This document shows, piece by piece, positions 32,985-42,723 of a DNA stretch of 64,000 nt. Each line of letters starts with the position of its first letter. The stretch's first letter is position 1. The notes under the pieces are model-generated. The model had not been told where the DNA came from and made no database searches. It saw nothing but the letters and a program-made list of their open reading frames with translations. Both the position numbers and the translations under genes were made by a program. The stretch is from Hoyosella rhizosphaerae (GTDB lineage: Bacteria; Actinomycetota; Actinomycetes; Mycobacteriales; Mycobacteriaceae), in NCBI RefSeq assembly GCF_014643175.1, contig NZ_BMJH01000001.1, forward strand, positions 1,712,403-1,776,402. Direction: 5' to 3'.

Positions 32985-33335
32985 CTATCCCCAGCCGAGT
33001 TCGTGCAGTCTGGCGTCGTCGATTCCAAAATGATGAGCAATTTCATGGATCACCGTCACCGCCACTTCGTGGATTACCTCGTCTTCCGAGTCGCACATGT
33101 TAAGCAGAGGGTCGCGGTAGATACTGATCATGTCGGGCAATGATCCCGCGTAAAACGAATCACGATCAGGCAATGCGACACCGTGGTAGAGCCCGAGGAT
33201 CTCTGGTTCATCCTCGTTGTGTGGCTCTACGCGGATTACGACGTTGTCGATGGCGCGCGCAAGCTTTTCCGGAACAGCATCGAGTGCGTCTGCGACAAGT
33301 TCTTCGAACCGCTCATCGGACATGACAACTGGCAT
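32985..33335 (-). CDS. Zincin-like metallopeptidase family protein (Rv3836-like)
   Basis: 116 residues. The zinc-binding motif HEIAHHFGIDDARLHELG gives HExxH with a downstream Asp, the ClpX-adaptor-like minimal zincin found in actinobacteria and proteobacteria. VADALDAVPEKLARAIDNV and LPDMISIYRDPL are family features. Activity has not been shown for this family. Start at ATG 33335, with ATG 33323 (MSDERFEEL) also possible. Located just downstream of the septum-formation gene, as in M. tuberculosis. Confidence 0.85.
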   Translation of the reverse strand: MPVVMSDERFEELVADALDAVPEKLARAIDNVVIRVEPHNEDEPEILGLYHGVALPDRDSFYAGSLPDMISIYRDPLLNMCDSEDEVIHEVAVTVIHEIAHHFGIDDARLHELGWG

Positions 33336-33343
33336 GGCGGAAT

Positions 33344-34450
33344 CTAGTTTCCGGGAATGAGGGCTGGAGCGCCAGGCACACGAGGTGGTTCGGGAAGAGC
33401 AATTTCACTTGGCCGCTGTCCATCGATGGTGATATCACCGCGGGCTGAACCGACGATGGCCGAGAAGCCGCCGCCTGCTCCTGTTTGAGCGCCGATGGAA
33501 CAATTCACCAATCGGCTGCCCGCGAGCCAACTCGATAGCGAGCGAGTATCCCAAAATGCGGTCAGTCGCTGTTCGGTGAGGCGCTCGGGGGAGCCAAGGT
33601 AATCGGCCGCGAGTTGCCGACACCTATCGTCGAGGAATCGGTCCTGTTCGGCGACTGGCGGATACCCGTCACCAAAGTGTTCACCCAGGTCGACAGTCCC
33701 CACTACCTCATAGGCGTGTGGCTCCTCGCAGGGCACCGGATCGGTTGGGGCTTCAAAATTGATACCGATGCAGAAGCCGTCATCCCAGACGACTGACTGA
33801 TCCTGCTGCCCAGCCTGGCCAACCATGGGGAACACCGCGCCCGTGACACCGACGTGCTGAAGGCCGCAACGAATGGTGCGTTCGCCTTCCTGCCACCCAT
33901 CTTGACCAGGGTTGATGAGGTTTATGCTGTACCGACCCCGTGGATCGTAGCGGGCGCCCATGTAGCGGGTAACCGCTGGTTCGCAGATTTCCGTGCGCAG
34001 TTCAGAGAACCGAATTTCTGTGGGGTACTCGGCTTCTGGCCCAAATTCAGAGCCCGGGAACGAACTGAGATCAACGACCGCGCCGACCTCGAATCGGTGC
34101 TCGTCGGCGCAGTCAACTTTCGTTAGGTCCGATGCATCGGGTGATGACCAGTGCAAACATTCGCCAACGGCGGCAGTCCCATAGGCCTCGCCTGCAACGG
34201 CGCCAGTAGTGGGTGCGGAAATCGTCTCCCATGCTGGTGCGTCTTCTTCATCCTCACCGGACTGACTGACGATCAGCATTGTTACGCCACCGCTGATGAG
34301 CAACAGCAATATGAGCAGCGCTGCGATTCGCTTCTTCCCTCCAAAGCCCCTGGAAGAGTTCGTCTCTGCGGGTACCGCAGATGAGCCAGATTCGGGCTGG
34401 AGTCCGCTCGACTCTGCGTTCGGCTCTGCGGCGTCATGTTCGTTCGTCAT
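33344..34450 (-). CDS. Septum-formation-domain membrane protein (Rv3835-like)
   Basis: 368 residues from ATG 34450 (MTNEHDAAEPNAE); the frame opens back to 34621 but there it runs over the ankyrin gene promoter. Layout: disordered acidic N-terminus to residue 45, helix KRIAALLILLLLISGGVTMLIV, then two extracytoplasmic Septum_form-type repeats, each with paired Cys (AVGECLHW ... VDCADEH; DDGFCIGIN ... VPCEEPH). The C-terminal end is Pro-rich. The family is linked to septation by name only. Divergent from the ankyrin gene, 79 bp apart. Confidence 0.8.
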   Translation of the reverse strand: MTNEHDAAEPNAESSGLQPESGSSAVPAETNSSRGFGGKKRIAALLILLLLISGGVTMLIVSQSGEDEEDAPAWETISAPTTGAVAGEAYGTAAVGECLHWSSPDASDLTKVDCADEHRFEVGAVVDLSSFPGSEFGPEAEYPTEIRFSELRTEICEPAVTRYMGARYDPRGRYSINLINPGQDGWQEGERTIRCGLQHVGVTGAVFPMVGQAGQQDQSVVWDDGFCIGINFEAPTDPVPCEEPHAYEVVGTVDLGEHFGDGYPPVAEQDRFLDDRCRQLAADYLGSPERLTEQRLTAFWDTRSLSSWLAGSRLVNCSIGAQTGAGGGFSAIVGSARGDITIDGQRPSEIALPEPPRVPGAPALIPGN

Positions 34451-34529
34451 CGGTACCAATGATGCACCGAAAGTGCGCGTAAGACGACCTAGAATCCGAT
34501 TTGTTTTACGGGCAGTACCGTTGGAGGGC

Positions 34530-34934
34530 ATGACACAAGGAGATGACGACGCTGAACTCGTGGAATTTGCGACGAAGCTCTTTGGCTTTGCCCGATCCGG
34601 TGAGACCGAGAACTTGGTCAATTATGTCGACGCCGGGGTTCCAGTGAACCTCACCAATGAAAACGGCGATACGTTGCTGATGCTCGCGTCGTATCACGGC
34701 CATAGCGAGACCGTTTCTGCCCTAGTCGCTCGCGGCGCGGACGTTAATCGGCCTAACGATAGAGGGCAGACTCCGCTTGCAGGGGCAGTATTTAAGGGTG
34801 AGGATGAAGTCGTCCGCATTCTGGTGGAGGCTGGGGCGAACCCGACATCCGGTTCACCGACCGCGCTAGCTGCGGCTCACATGTTTGGCAGAGATGACTA
34901 CCTCGCACTGCTCCAGCAAACTCTGGGGGAGTGA
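34530..34934 (+). CDS. Ankyrin-repeat protein
   Basis: 134 residues from ATG 34530 (GGAGG is very close upstream). Three to four ankyrin repeats: NLVNYVDAGVPVNLTNENGDTLLMLASYHGHSETVSALVARGADVNRPNDRGQTPLAGAVFKGEDEVV and RILVEAGANP, each with the expected TPL/TLL and GAD/GAN turns. No other domain. Its partner is unknown; small ankyrin proteins in actinobacteria are sometimes linked to catalase. It lies 42 bp upstream of serS on the same strand and might share its transcript. Confidence 0.88.
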   Translation: MTQGDDDAELVEFATKLFGFARSGETENLVNYVDAGVPVNLTNENGDTLLMLASYHGHSETVSALVARGADVNRPNDRGQTPLAGAVFKGEDEVVRILVEAGANPTSGSPTALAAAHMFGRDDYLALLQQTLGE

Positions 34935-34976
34935 GGGGATGGCGTCGTTTGGTCTCAAGCACAGTAGGGTGTACTC

Positions 34977-36236
34977 GTGATTGACCTGAAATTCCTTCGT
35001 GAAAACCCCGATGTAGTGCGGGCCTCGCAGCGTGCGCGCGGCGAAGATCCCGAATTGGTGGACGCGCTTCTGAGCGCTGATTCGACGCGCCGAGCCGCGG
35101 TGGCATCGGCTGATTCATTGCGGGCTGAGCAGAAGGCGCTTGGCAAACGAATCGGGCAAGCTAAACCGGATGAGCGCGCGGAGTTGCTCACCGGTGCTTC
35201 TGCTCTGGCGCAGCGTGTCAAGGACGCCAACGCTGCGGAAACTCAGGCCAATGAGCAGCTCTCCACGGCGCATCGCGCCATCTCCAATGTTGTACACAGC
35301 GCAGTTCCTGTGGGTGGCGAAGACGACTTTGTCGTCTTGGAAACTGTTGGTACCCCGCCCGCGATCGCTGCGCCCAAAGATCATCTTGAACTTGGCGAGT
35401 CACTCGGTCTCATCGACATGGAACGTGGCGCAAAAGTCTCAGGCTCTCGCTTCTACTTCCTCACCGGAAACGGCGCGCTACTTCAGTTGGGGTTGCTGCA
35501 ACTAGCAATTCAGAAGGCCGTCGCTGCAGGTTTCACACCGATGATTCCGCCGGTGTTGGTCAGGCCCGAGATCATGGCAGGAACGGGGTTCCTTGGGGCC
35601 CATTCGGCCGAGGTATATCACCTTGCGGATGACGACCTTTATCTCGTAGGCACGTCGGAGGTGCCACTTGCGGGCTATCACTCGGGTGAAATTATTGACT
35701 TGACCAACGGGCCATTGCGGTACGCGGGGTGGTCATCGTGCTTCCGCCGGGAAGCGGGCAGCTACGGCAAGGACACGCGCGGCATCATCCGGGTGCACCA
35801 GTTCGACAAAGTAGAGATGTTCTCGTTCTGCGATCCTGCCCACGCGGAGGAAGAGCACCAGCGTTTGCTTGGCTGGGAGAAAGACATGCTCGCCGCTATT
35901 GAGGTTCCTTACCGCGTGATCGATGTGGCATCGGGCGATCTCGGTGCCTCTGCTGCACGTAAATTCGATTGTGAAGCGTGGGTACCGACTCAGCAGACCT
36001 ACCGTGAGCTGACATCTACGTCGAACTGCACCACTTTCCAGGCTCGTCGCTTGGGTATTCGCTACCGGGACGAGAATGGTAAACCGCAGATCGCTGCCAC
36101 GTTGAATGGCACTCTGGCGACAACTCGTTGGTTGGTTGCGTTGCTAGAGAACCACCAGCAAGACGACGGAAGCGTTCGCGTTCCCGCCGCCCTGGTGCCC
36201 TTTGTTGGGCGTGAGGTGCTCGAACCTAAACGGTAG
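34977..36236 (+). CDS. serS: Seryl-tRNA synthetase
   Basis: 419 residues from GTG 34977. A long antiparallel coiled-coil arm covers residues 30-100 ([30 protein letters not shown]). The class II motifs are intact: motif 2 [26 protein letters not shown], the serine-binding [13 protein letters not shown], and motif 3 [17 protein letters not shown]. It charges tRNA-Ser and tRNA-Sec. No T-box leader is present in the 42-bp gap. Placed as in M. tuberculosis next to the Rv3835-like gene. Confidence 0.96.
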   Translation: MIDLKFLRENPDVVRASQRARGEDPELVDALLSADSTRRAAVASADSLRAEQKALGKRIGQAKPDERAELLTGASALAQRVKDANAAETQANEQLSTAHRAISNVVHSAVPVGGEDDFVVLETVGTPPAIAAPKDHLELGESLGLIDMERGAKVSGSRFYFLTGNGALLQLGLLQLAIQKAVAAGFTPMIPPVLVRPEIMAGTGFLGAHSAEVYHLADDDLYLVGTSEVPLAGYHSGEIIDLTNGPLRYAGWSSCFRREAGSYGKDTRGIIRVHQFDKVEMFSFCDPAHAEEEHQRLLGWEKDMLAAIEVPYRVIDVASGDLGASAARKFDCEAWVPTQQTYRELTSTSNCTTFQARRLGIRYRDENGKPQIAATLNGTLATTRWLVALLENHQQDDGSVRVPAALVPFVGREVLEPKR

Positions 36237-36241
36237 GTTGT

Positions 36242-36742
36242 TCATTCTTTTGCGGGAAACAGCATGCACCGGGTTGTGGCCGTAGCGATTAACCGGTCGG
36301 TTGAGTCGCGTATTTCGCCAAGCGCTGTCGCTGTGGTTTTACCGGTGTGTTGAGCAGTGCCGGTTGCTGTGATGGTGCCTGTGCTTTCTGTTACTGCGCG
36401 AATGAATTGAACAGTGACGTCAAGTGAGGTGTAGCCCACGCCGGGCGGCAATGTGGTGCTGATCGCAAACCCCATTGCGGAGTCGAGGATTGACGTCAAG
36501 ATTCCGCCATGGACTGAGCCGACCGCGTTGTAGTGGTACTCGCTTGGAGTTAGGTCGATGGTTGCGGAGCCGGACTCGGCTTTGGTGACGCGGAAGCCGA
36601 GGGTGTGCGCGGCGGGAGAATGGTCTATTTCTCCTCGAGCGAGGCTCGAAATAAAATCGAGTCCACTAAGTGAGACATGCTGTCCATGTGTGGCGTGTGG
36701 ATCGCTCCAGCTGTACTGGCGTTGGCGACTTTTTTCGGCCAT
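36242..36742 (-). CDS. Hotdog-fold PaaI-type thioesterase
   Basis: 166 residues from ATG 36742, with GAGGAGA 6 bases upstream. The frame stays open to 37543, but there it is antisense to the first acyltransferase, so that part is rejected. The hotdog signature YNAVGSVHGGILTSILDSAMGFAI includes the HGG loop with catalytic Gly/Asp region, then VQFIRAV and LIATATTRCMLF. It should hydrolyse acyl-CoA or hydroxyphenylacetyl-type thioesters. Divergent from the PlsC pair, with only 45 bp between starts, so the promoters overlap. Confidence 0.87.
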   Translation of the reverse strand: MAEKSRQRQYSWSDPHATHGQHVSLSGLDFISSLARGEIDHSPAAHTLGFRVTKAESGSATIDLTPSEYHYNAVGSVHGGILTSILDSAMGFAISTTLPPGVGYTSLDVTVQFIRAVTESTGTITATGTAQHTGKTTATALGEIRDSTDRLIATATTRCMLFPAKE

Positions 36743-36787
36743 GACTGTTCTCTCCTCGGCGACATTGTCGTCTTTCCCCGTTACGCT

Positions 36788-37555
36788 GTGCCTGTGGAAC
36801 CTGTGTATGCACCAATTGTTGCTTTCGCGAAAACACTCTTTGCGGTTGAAGGTCTCAAATTCACAGTAACCGGCACCGATCACATTCCGAAGACCGGCGG
36901 GGCAGTAATTGCGGTAAACCACACCGGATACCTCGACTTCGCCTACGCAGGAAAAGCTGTGCTGCCAGCTAAGCGGTACATCCGCTATATGGCGAAACAC
37001 GAAGTTTTCGAACACAAAATCAGCGGCCCTCTCATGCGCGGATGCAAGCACATCCCTGTGGACCGAGTGTCGGGGGGCGGGGCGTACCAGGCGGCAGTAG
37101 ATTCGCTGAAGAGCGGCGAACTCGTTGGGGTATACCCAGAAGCCACGATCAGCCGCAGCTTCGAGATCAAAGAGTTCAAGTCTGGCGCCGCACGCATGGC
37201 TATCGAGGCCGGTGTCCCGATCATCCCCATTATTGTTTGGGGCGCCCAGCGTGTGTGGACAAAAGGTTTTCCCAAACGGCTCGGTAGAACAAACACGCCA
37301 ATCTCGGTCGCAGTGGGAACACCGGTTCAACCATTCGAGCCCGCCGCGGATCTGACTGCGAAACTTCGGGCAGACATGCAGCAGCTGCTGCTCGAAGTGC
37401 AAGACAACTACGGGCCCCACCCGGCGGGCGAATTCTGGGTGCCGAAACGTCTCGGCGGAAGTGCGCCGTCGCTCGAAGAAGCCACCGAACTTGATCGTCA
37501 AGACGCGGAAGCTCGTATCGCAGCTCGCAGGGCGCGAGAACAAGCCGACAAGTAA
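36788..37555 (+). CDS. 1-acylglycerol-3-phosphate acyltransferase (PlsC family), first copy
   Basis: 255 residues from GTG 36788 (VPVEPVYAPIVAFAKTLF), since a longer frame overlaps the divergent thioesterase start. PlsC motifs: NHTGYLDF (HX4D catalytic), MRGCKHIPVDR, VGVYPEATISRS (EGT-type) and PIIPIIVWGAQRVWTK. It transfers the second acyl chain in phospholipid synthesis or acylates other membrane lipids. Almost twin to the next gene, into which it runs with TAATG overlap, so they form one operon. Confidence 0.88.
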   Translation: MPVEPVYAPIVAFAKTLFAVEGLKFTVTGTDHIPKTGGAVIAVNHTGYLDFAYAGKAVLPAKRYIRYMAKHEVFEHKISGPLMRGCKHIPVDRVSGGGAYQAAVDSLKSGELVGVYPEATISRSFEIKEFKSGAARMAIEAGVPIIPIIVWGAQRVWTKGFPKRLGRTNTPISVAVGTPVQPFEPAADLTAKLRADMQQLLLEVQDNYGPHPAGEFWVPKRLGGSAPSLEEATELDRQDAEARIAARRAREQADK

Positions 37556-38286
37556 TGGTCGCCGGCTTCCTGCTCAAAGTTGGTTACGCCCTACTCGCGA
37601 TCATCGCGCTGCTCATGCGTAGCTACCAAGGCGTATCGATGCGCGTCGACAACGCTGACAGGATCCCCCGCAAACGTGGAGCGGTGCTCGCAATCAACCA
37701 CATCAGCTATGTGGATCCTGTGTACGTAGCCTTGGCGACACTGCGCGCGCGTCGGCGCGTTCGTTTCATGGGCAAGGCGGAATTATGGGATTCCTTTGTT
37801 ACGCGCTGCCTTGCGACAGTCGCCAGGGGGATCCCGGTGGACCGGAAGGCTGGTGCTTCCTCGTACTTTGCATCAGTTGAAGCGCTCCGAAGTGGTGACC
37901 TAGTTGGCATCTTTCCGGAAGCCACCATTAGTCAAAGTTTTGAACTCAAAGACTTCAAGTCGGGGGTAGCGCGAATGGCCCTAGACGCTGAGGTGCCCAT
38001 TGTTCCGGTGGTCGTATGGGGGACACAACGAATCGCAACGAAGGGGCAGCCCAAAGAACTACATCGCAAGAGGCGAAAAGTAGTGGTGAAAGTGGGCGAT
38101 CCAATTTCGCCGATGGGTACTGTCGACGAGCTTCTCACTACGGTGAAGGCGTCAATGAACGAGTTGCTGCACCAAGTGCAAGACAGCTACGGGCCCCACC
38201 CCGTTGGAGAATACTGGGTGCCCGCCAGGTTAGGTGGCTCCGCACCCACCCTCGCCGAAGCAAATATGCGTGATAAACAACGCTGA
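37555..38286 (+). CDS. 1-acylglycerol-3-phosphate acyltransferase (PlsC family), second copy
   Basis: 243 residues; its ATG shares one base with the stop of the first copy. It has an N-terminal membrane helix (LLKVGYALLAIIALLMRSY) and the same motifs: NHISYVDPVY, ARGIPVDRK, GIFPEATISQSFELKDFKSGVARMAL, PIVPVVVWGTQR. The C-terminal YGPHPVGEYWVPARLGGSAPTL repeats the matching end of the first copy, so the pair arose by tandem duplication and then diverged, perhaps in acyl or acceptor choice. Confidence 0.88.
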   Translation: MVAGFLLKVGYALLAIIALLMRSYQGVSMRVDNADRIPRKRGAVLAINHISYVDPVYVALATLRARRRVRFMGKAELWDSFVTRCLATVARGIPVDRKAGASSYFASVEALRSGDLVGIFPEATISQSFELKDFKSGVARMALDAEVPIVPVVVWGTQRIATKGQPKELHRKRRKVVVKVGDPISPMGTVDELLTTVKASMNELLHQVQDSYGPHPVGEYWVPARLGGSAPTLAEANMRDKQR

Positions 38287-38323
38287 AAGTGCCAACCGGA
38301 CTGGGGGAAGGCACGATGGAGTA

Positions 38324-39163
38324 GTGACAGACTCTTCGCAGTTCCTACTTCCACGACCCGCCTTCGTCTGTTCCGACGTCGACGGCACCCTTATCAATGA
38401 TCACGACGCCGTCAGTGCGCGAACAAAAGCCGCCATCGAAAATCTCACTTCAGACGGTGCGCATTTTGTCTTGGCGACAGGTCGCCCACCGCGGTGGATC
38501 GATCCCATCACGAGCCAACTTGGCCATGCGCCTCTTGCCGTTTGCGCTAACGGTGCGGTGATTTACGACAGCAACTCCGACAAAGTGCTGCATTCAGAGT
38601 CATTGAGCGTAGAGACGCTTGTCGCGCTGGCGGATCTTGTACGCCGCACACTGCCCGGAAGTGGGCTCGCAGCGGAACGCGTTGGTCAATCAGCACACGA
38701 TGCTGCGACGCCTCAATTTGTGAGCTCGCCGGGGTACAAGCATGCGTGGCTAAATCCCGACCATGTGGAATTGTCCGTTGAGGAGGTTCTCGCTGCACCG
38801 GCAATCAAGCTGTTAGTTCGTCACGGTGGAATGTCTAGTACCCACATGCGCAACGTACTGGCCCCGCTAGTGGGGGAGTTGGCGCACATTACCTTTTCGA
38901 CTGACAAGGGACTAGTGGAGTTGTCCGCGCCAGGTATAACTAAGGCGTCCGGGCTCGCGTGGGTGACTCAGCACCTGAACTCGGCGCCACACCACGCCGT
39001 TGCATTTGGTGATATGCCGAACGACATTGCGATGCTCGAGTGGGCTGGCCATGGGGTAGCAATGGGTAATGCACACCCAGAAGCCCGCGATTCCGCGAAC
39101 GAAGTGACGTCGTCGAACAATGATGATGGAGTTGCGGTCGTGCTGGAGCGTTGGTGGCTTTAG
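38324..39163 (+). CDS. HAD superfamily (Cof-type) phosphatase
   Basis: 279 residues from GTG 38324; the frame extends into the upstream gene and the ribosome-binding site is poor. DVDGTLINDHDAVS is motif I with the nucleophile Asp, ATGRPP motif II, LAWVTQHLN motif III Lys-type helix region, and AFGDMPNDIAMLEWAGHGVAMGNAH motif IV. The C2 cap is of the Cof/sugar-phosphatase type. Substrates in this group are sugar phosphates, FMN or pyridoxal phosphate. Ends ahead of a bidirectional terminator. Confidence 0.88.
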   Translation: MTDSSQFLLPRPAFVCSDVDGTLINDHDAVSARTKAAIENLTSDGAHFVLATGRPPRWIDPITSQLGHAPLAVCANGAVIYDSNSDKVLHSESLSVETLVALADLVRRTLPGSGLAAERVGQSAHDAATPQFVSSPGYKHAWLNPDHVELSVEEVLAAPAIKLLVRHGGMSSTHMRNVLAPLVGELAHITFSTDKGLVELSAPGITKASGLAWVTQHLNSAPHHAVAFGDMPNDIAMLEWAGHGVAMGNAHPEARDSANEVTSSNNDDGVAVVLERWWL

Positions 39164-39176
39164 TTTTGAAACGAAA

Positions 39177-39212
39177 AAGGTGGGCTGCGCTGTAATCAGC
39201 GCGGCCCACCTT
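39177..39212. terminator. Bidirectional terminator hairpin
   Basis: AAGGTGGGCTGCGCTG (39177-39192), loop TAAT, CAGCGCGGCCCACCTT (39197-39212), one G-T wobble only. It separates the HAD gene from the convergent amidase gene; a run of A precedes and T follows. Confidence 0.85.
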
Positions 39213-39223
39213 ATTGTTAAACG

Positions 39224-41101
39224 TCAGCCAACCACAATTGGTGCGTCCTGAATCTCAACACTGAGGCCACCGGTGGCGGTGTCGAACAGAATGTAACCGT
39301 TCTGGAAGTCGGCCCTGATGCCTTCGGGAACGCTGTATTCCTCGTTCACGGGCATCCCGAGGGGGCCGTTTTCAGCTCCCATTGTTAGCCACTCTTCGCC
39401 GATGGCGCCCCAGATTCCTCGTGCACCTGTGCTGGGGGACCAGTAGATGGTGCCGTTGTCGAAGCGAGCGAAACGTACTGCATCGTTGATGGTCTGAATA
39501 GGTTCAACGATGTTGCCCAGCACGCCTTCAGTTCCTCCGAGCGTGTACCAGCGCTGTGCTACTGCTTCATCTACCTCGTCAGCCGCGGCTACTGCATTGT
39601 TACGTAGAGCGCCGAGGAGTCGTGGCAATTGTGCGCCGAGCCCCTGCAGTTCGCTTGAGCTCCATGACGTGCGGGGCGCTGGTTCTGAAGGCGCTGGGTT
39701 AGTAGGAGCAGGGTTAGTGGGTGCGGGGTCTGTCGGGGTTGGGTCAGTGGGAGCGGGGTCAGTCGTATCGTCGTTGTCTGATCCGCCACCGGTTCCGGCG
39801 CTGGCCTGGTATTCGGCAGCCATGCTGCGAATCAGGTTCATCTGCTGGTACCCGAGGTGACCTGGGCAGTCGGTGTAACCAACGTCGCGGTGGGCGAAAA
39901 TGTTGGTGAGACGAATCGGCTGGCCCTGGGGAATCCAGGTGAACGAAGTTCCTTCGGAGTAATGGGTGGAGGACCCTGTCGGCGAAAGGTCTTCGAGTGC
40001 GAGACGCCAGCCAGCGAGCTTGGCGATGGATTCAAGTTGGGCGCGTGGTGGCGTGACGTTGTTGTAGTGCCCTAGCATCGCGTAGCCAGCGGTGTTGATG
40101 TTGAATCCACCGGTGTGTGCACCCTGAAGATCGCGTTCCATGCCACCGAAGCGACCTTCGAAGATTGTGCCGAACTTATCGACCAAGCCGTGGTACCCGA
40201 CGTCGCACCAGCCGAGCGTTTGGGCGTGGTAGGCGTAAATGCCGCGAACGATCTGGGCGGATTGGTCCTGCGTGTAGTTGTTGTTGCCCGCAGTGTGGTG
40301 CACTACGACTGCTCCGAGGCCGCCGTTTTCGCGCGGCTGTCGGCAGCGAATATTCTCGTTCGCGCCCCACTGTGCCCGTGTAACCACGTTCGGTTTAGCG
40401 GGAACGCCGGCAATGTCGGACACTTCACCCGAGATGTCGCTCGGTTCGTCGAGGATGGGCGCCTTGCTCGGGCGGACGATGATTGCGGTGAGGTTCTCGG
40501 CTGTGCCGTTGCGCTCGGGCGCAGGCGGCTGGTAGATAAGGGGCCGCGAAATATCGGAAGGTTCGCCGACGGGGGCGGCTTCCTCTGGGGCAAGCGGCTT
40601 CTCGGGGTCGGTGTCGCCGCTGAGCACTGGGCTCACCTTGCCGCCGATGCTGATTTGCACCGTGGTTGTGTCGCCTACGAACACGACGTCACTGGCCTGG
40701 CGTGATGTGTCCGCAATGTCGCTGTCGCTGTCGATTGGTTCTAGATCGAACCATTCTGACCAAGTATCTTCGTCGAGTTTGGCGCGGACATAGGCTTGGG
40801 GATCGCCTTCGCCGTCCCAGGTGAGCCCGAACATGTTGAACGGCATCTCTTGGGATACTTCGCGAACGATGGGCTCGTCGTCCGACTGGATGTTGCGTGG
40901 CGGGTTAGCGATGTCGGTGGGAACTGCCGTCGAGTCGAGGGCAAGCGCTACCTCGTCGATGGAGGTGGGGGCGTATTCGGATTCGTCAGTGGCGTAGGCA
41001 ATGTCAGTGGACGTGGCGTTGAGGCCAATGAGTGATCCGGCTGCGGCGACGCCGACGGCGACACTCAACGTCAGGAAACGTCGGGGATGGTGTTTCGGCA
41101 A
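39224..41101 (-). CDS. Secreted N-acetylmuramoyl-L-alanine amidase (PGRP) with LGFP repeats
   Basis: 625 residues, the Rv3811/Csp-type protein. Signal peptide LTLSVAVGVAAAGSLIGLNATSTDIAYA, an extended N-terminal region with a Trp-rich beta domain, then the amidase/PGRP domain about residues 240-420: VVVHHTAGNNNY, YHGLVDKFGTIFEGR, AGYAMLGHYNN, NIFAHRDVGYTDCPG, giving the three Zn ligands. A PTDPAPTNPAP-type Pro/Thr repeat follows, and the last 110 residues hold LGFP motifs (LGGTEGVLGN, LTMGAENGPLGMPVNEE) that bind the wall. It cleaves stem peptides from muramic acid. Divergent from glf with 358 bp between. Confidence 0.9.
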   Translation of the reverse strand: MPKHHPRRFLTLSVAVGVAAAGSLIGLNATSTDIAYATDESEYAPTSIDEVALALDSTAVPTDIANPPRNIQSDDEPIVREVSQEMPFNMFGLTWDGEGDPQAYVRAKLDEDTWSEWFDLEPIDSDSDIADTSRQASDVVFVGDTTTVQISIGGKVSPVLSGDTDPEKPLAPEEAAPVGEPSDISRPLIYQPPAPERNGTAENLTAIIVRPSKAPILDEPSDISGEVSDIAGVPAKPNVVTRAQWGANENIRCRQPRENGGLGAVVVHHTAGNNNYTQDQSAQIVRGIYAYHAQTLGWCDVGYHGLVDKFGTIFEGRFGGMERDLQGAHTGGFNINTAGYAMLGHYNNVTPPRAQLESIAKLAGWRLALEDLSPTGSSTHYSEGTSFTWIPQGQPIRLTNIFAHRDVGYTDCPGHLGYQQMNLIRSMAAEYQASAGTGGGSDNDDTTDPAPTDPTPTDPAPTNPAPTNPAPSEPAPRTSWSSSELQGLGAQLPRLLGALRNNAVAAADEVDEAVAQRWYTLGGTEGVLGNIVEPIQTINDAVRFARFDNGTIYWSPSTGARGIWGAIGEEWLTMGAENGPLGMPVNEEYSVPEGIRADFQNGYILFDTATGGLSVEIQDAPIVVG

Positions 41102-42674
<1,573 letters not shown>

Positions 42675-42723
42675 CCCAATACTGCTGGGCCCGAGAATTA
42701 GGAATCGAAAGGCACAACGAGTC

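Noticed and set aside
34935..34976. T-box or other leader before serS
   Set aside because: Only 42 bases separate it from the ankyrin gene; no stem or T-box motif is present.
36743..37543. N-terminal extension of the thioesterase frame, about 267 residues
   Set aside because: It lies antisense to the first PlsC gene; the hotdog domain begins at the internal ATG with a good ribosome-binding site.
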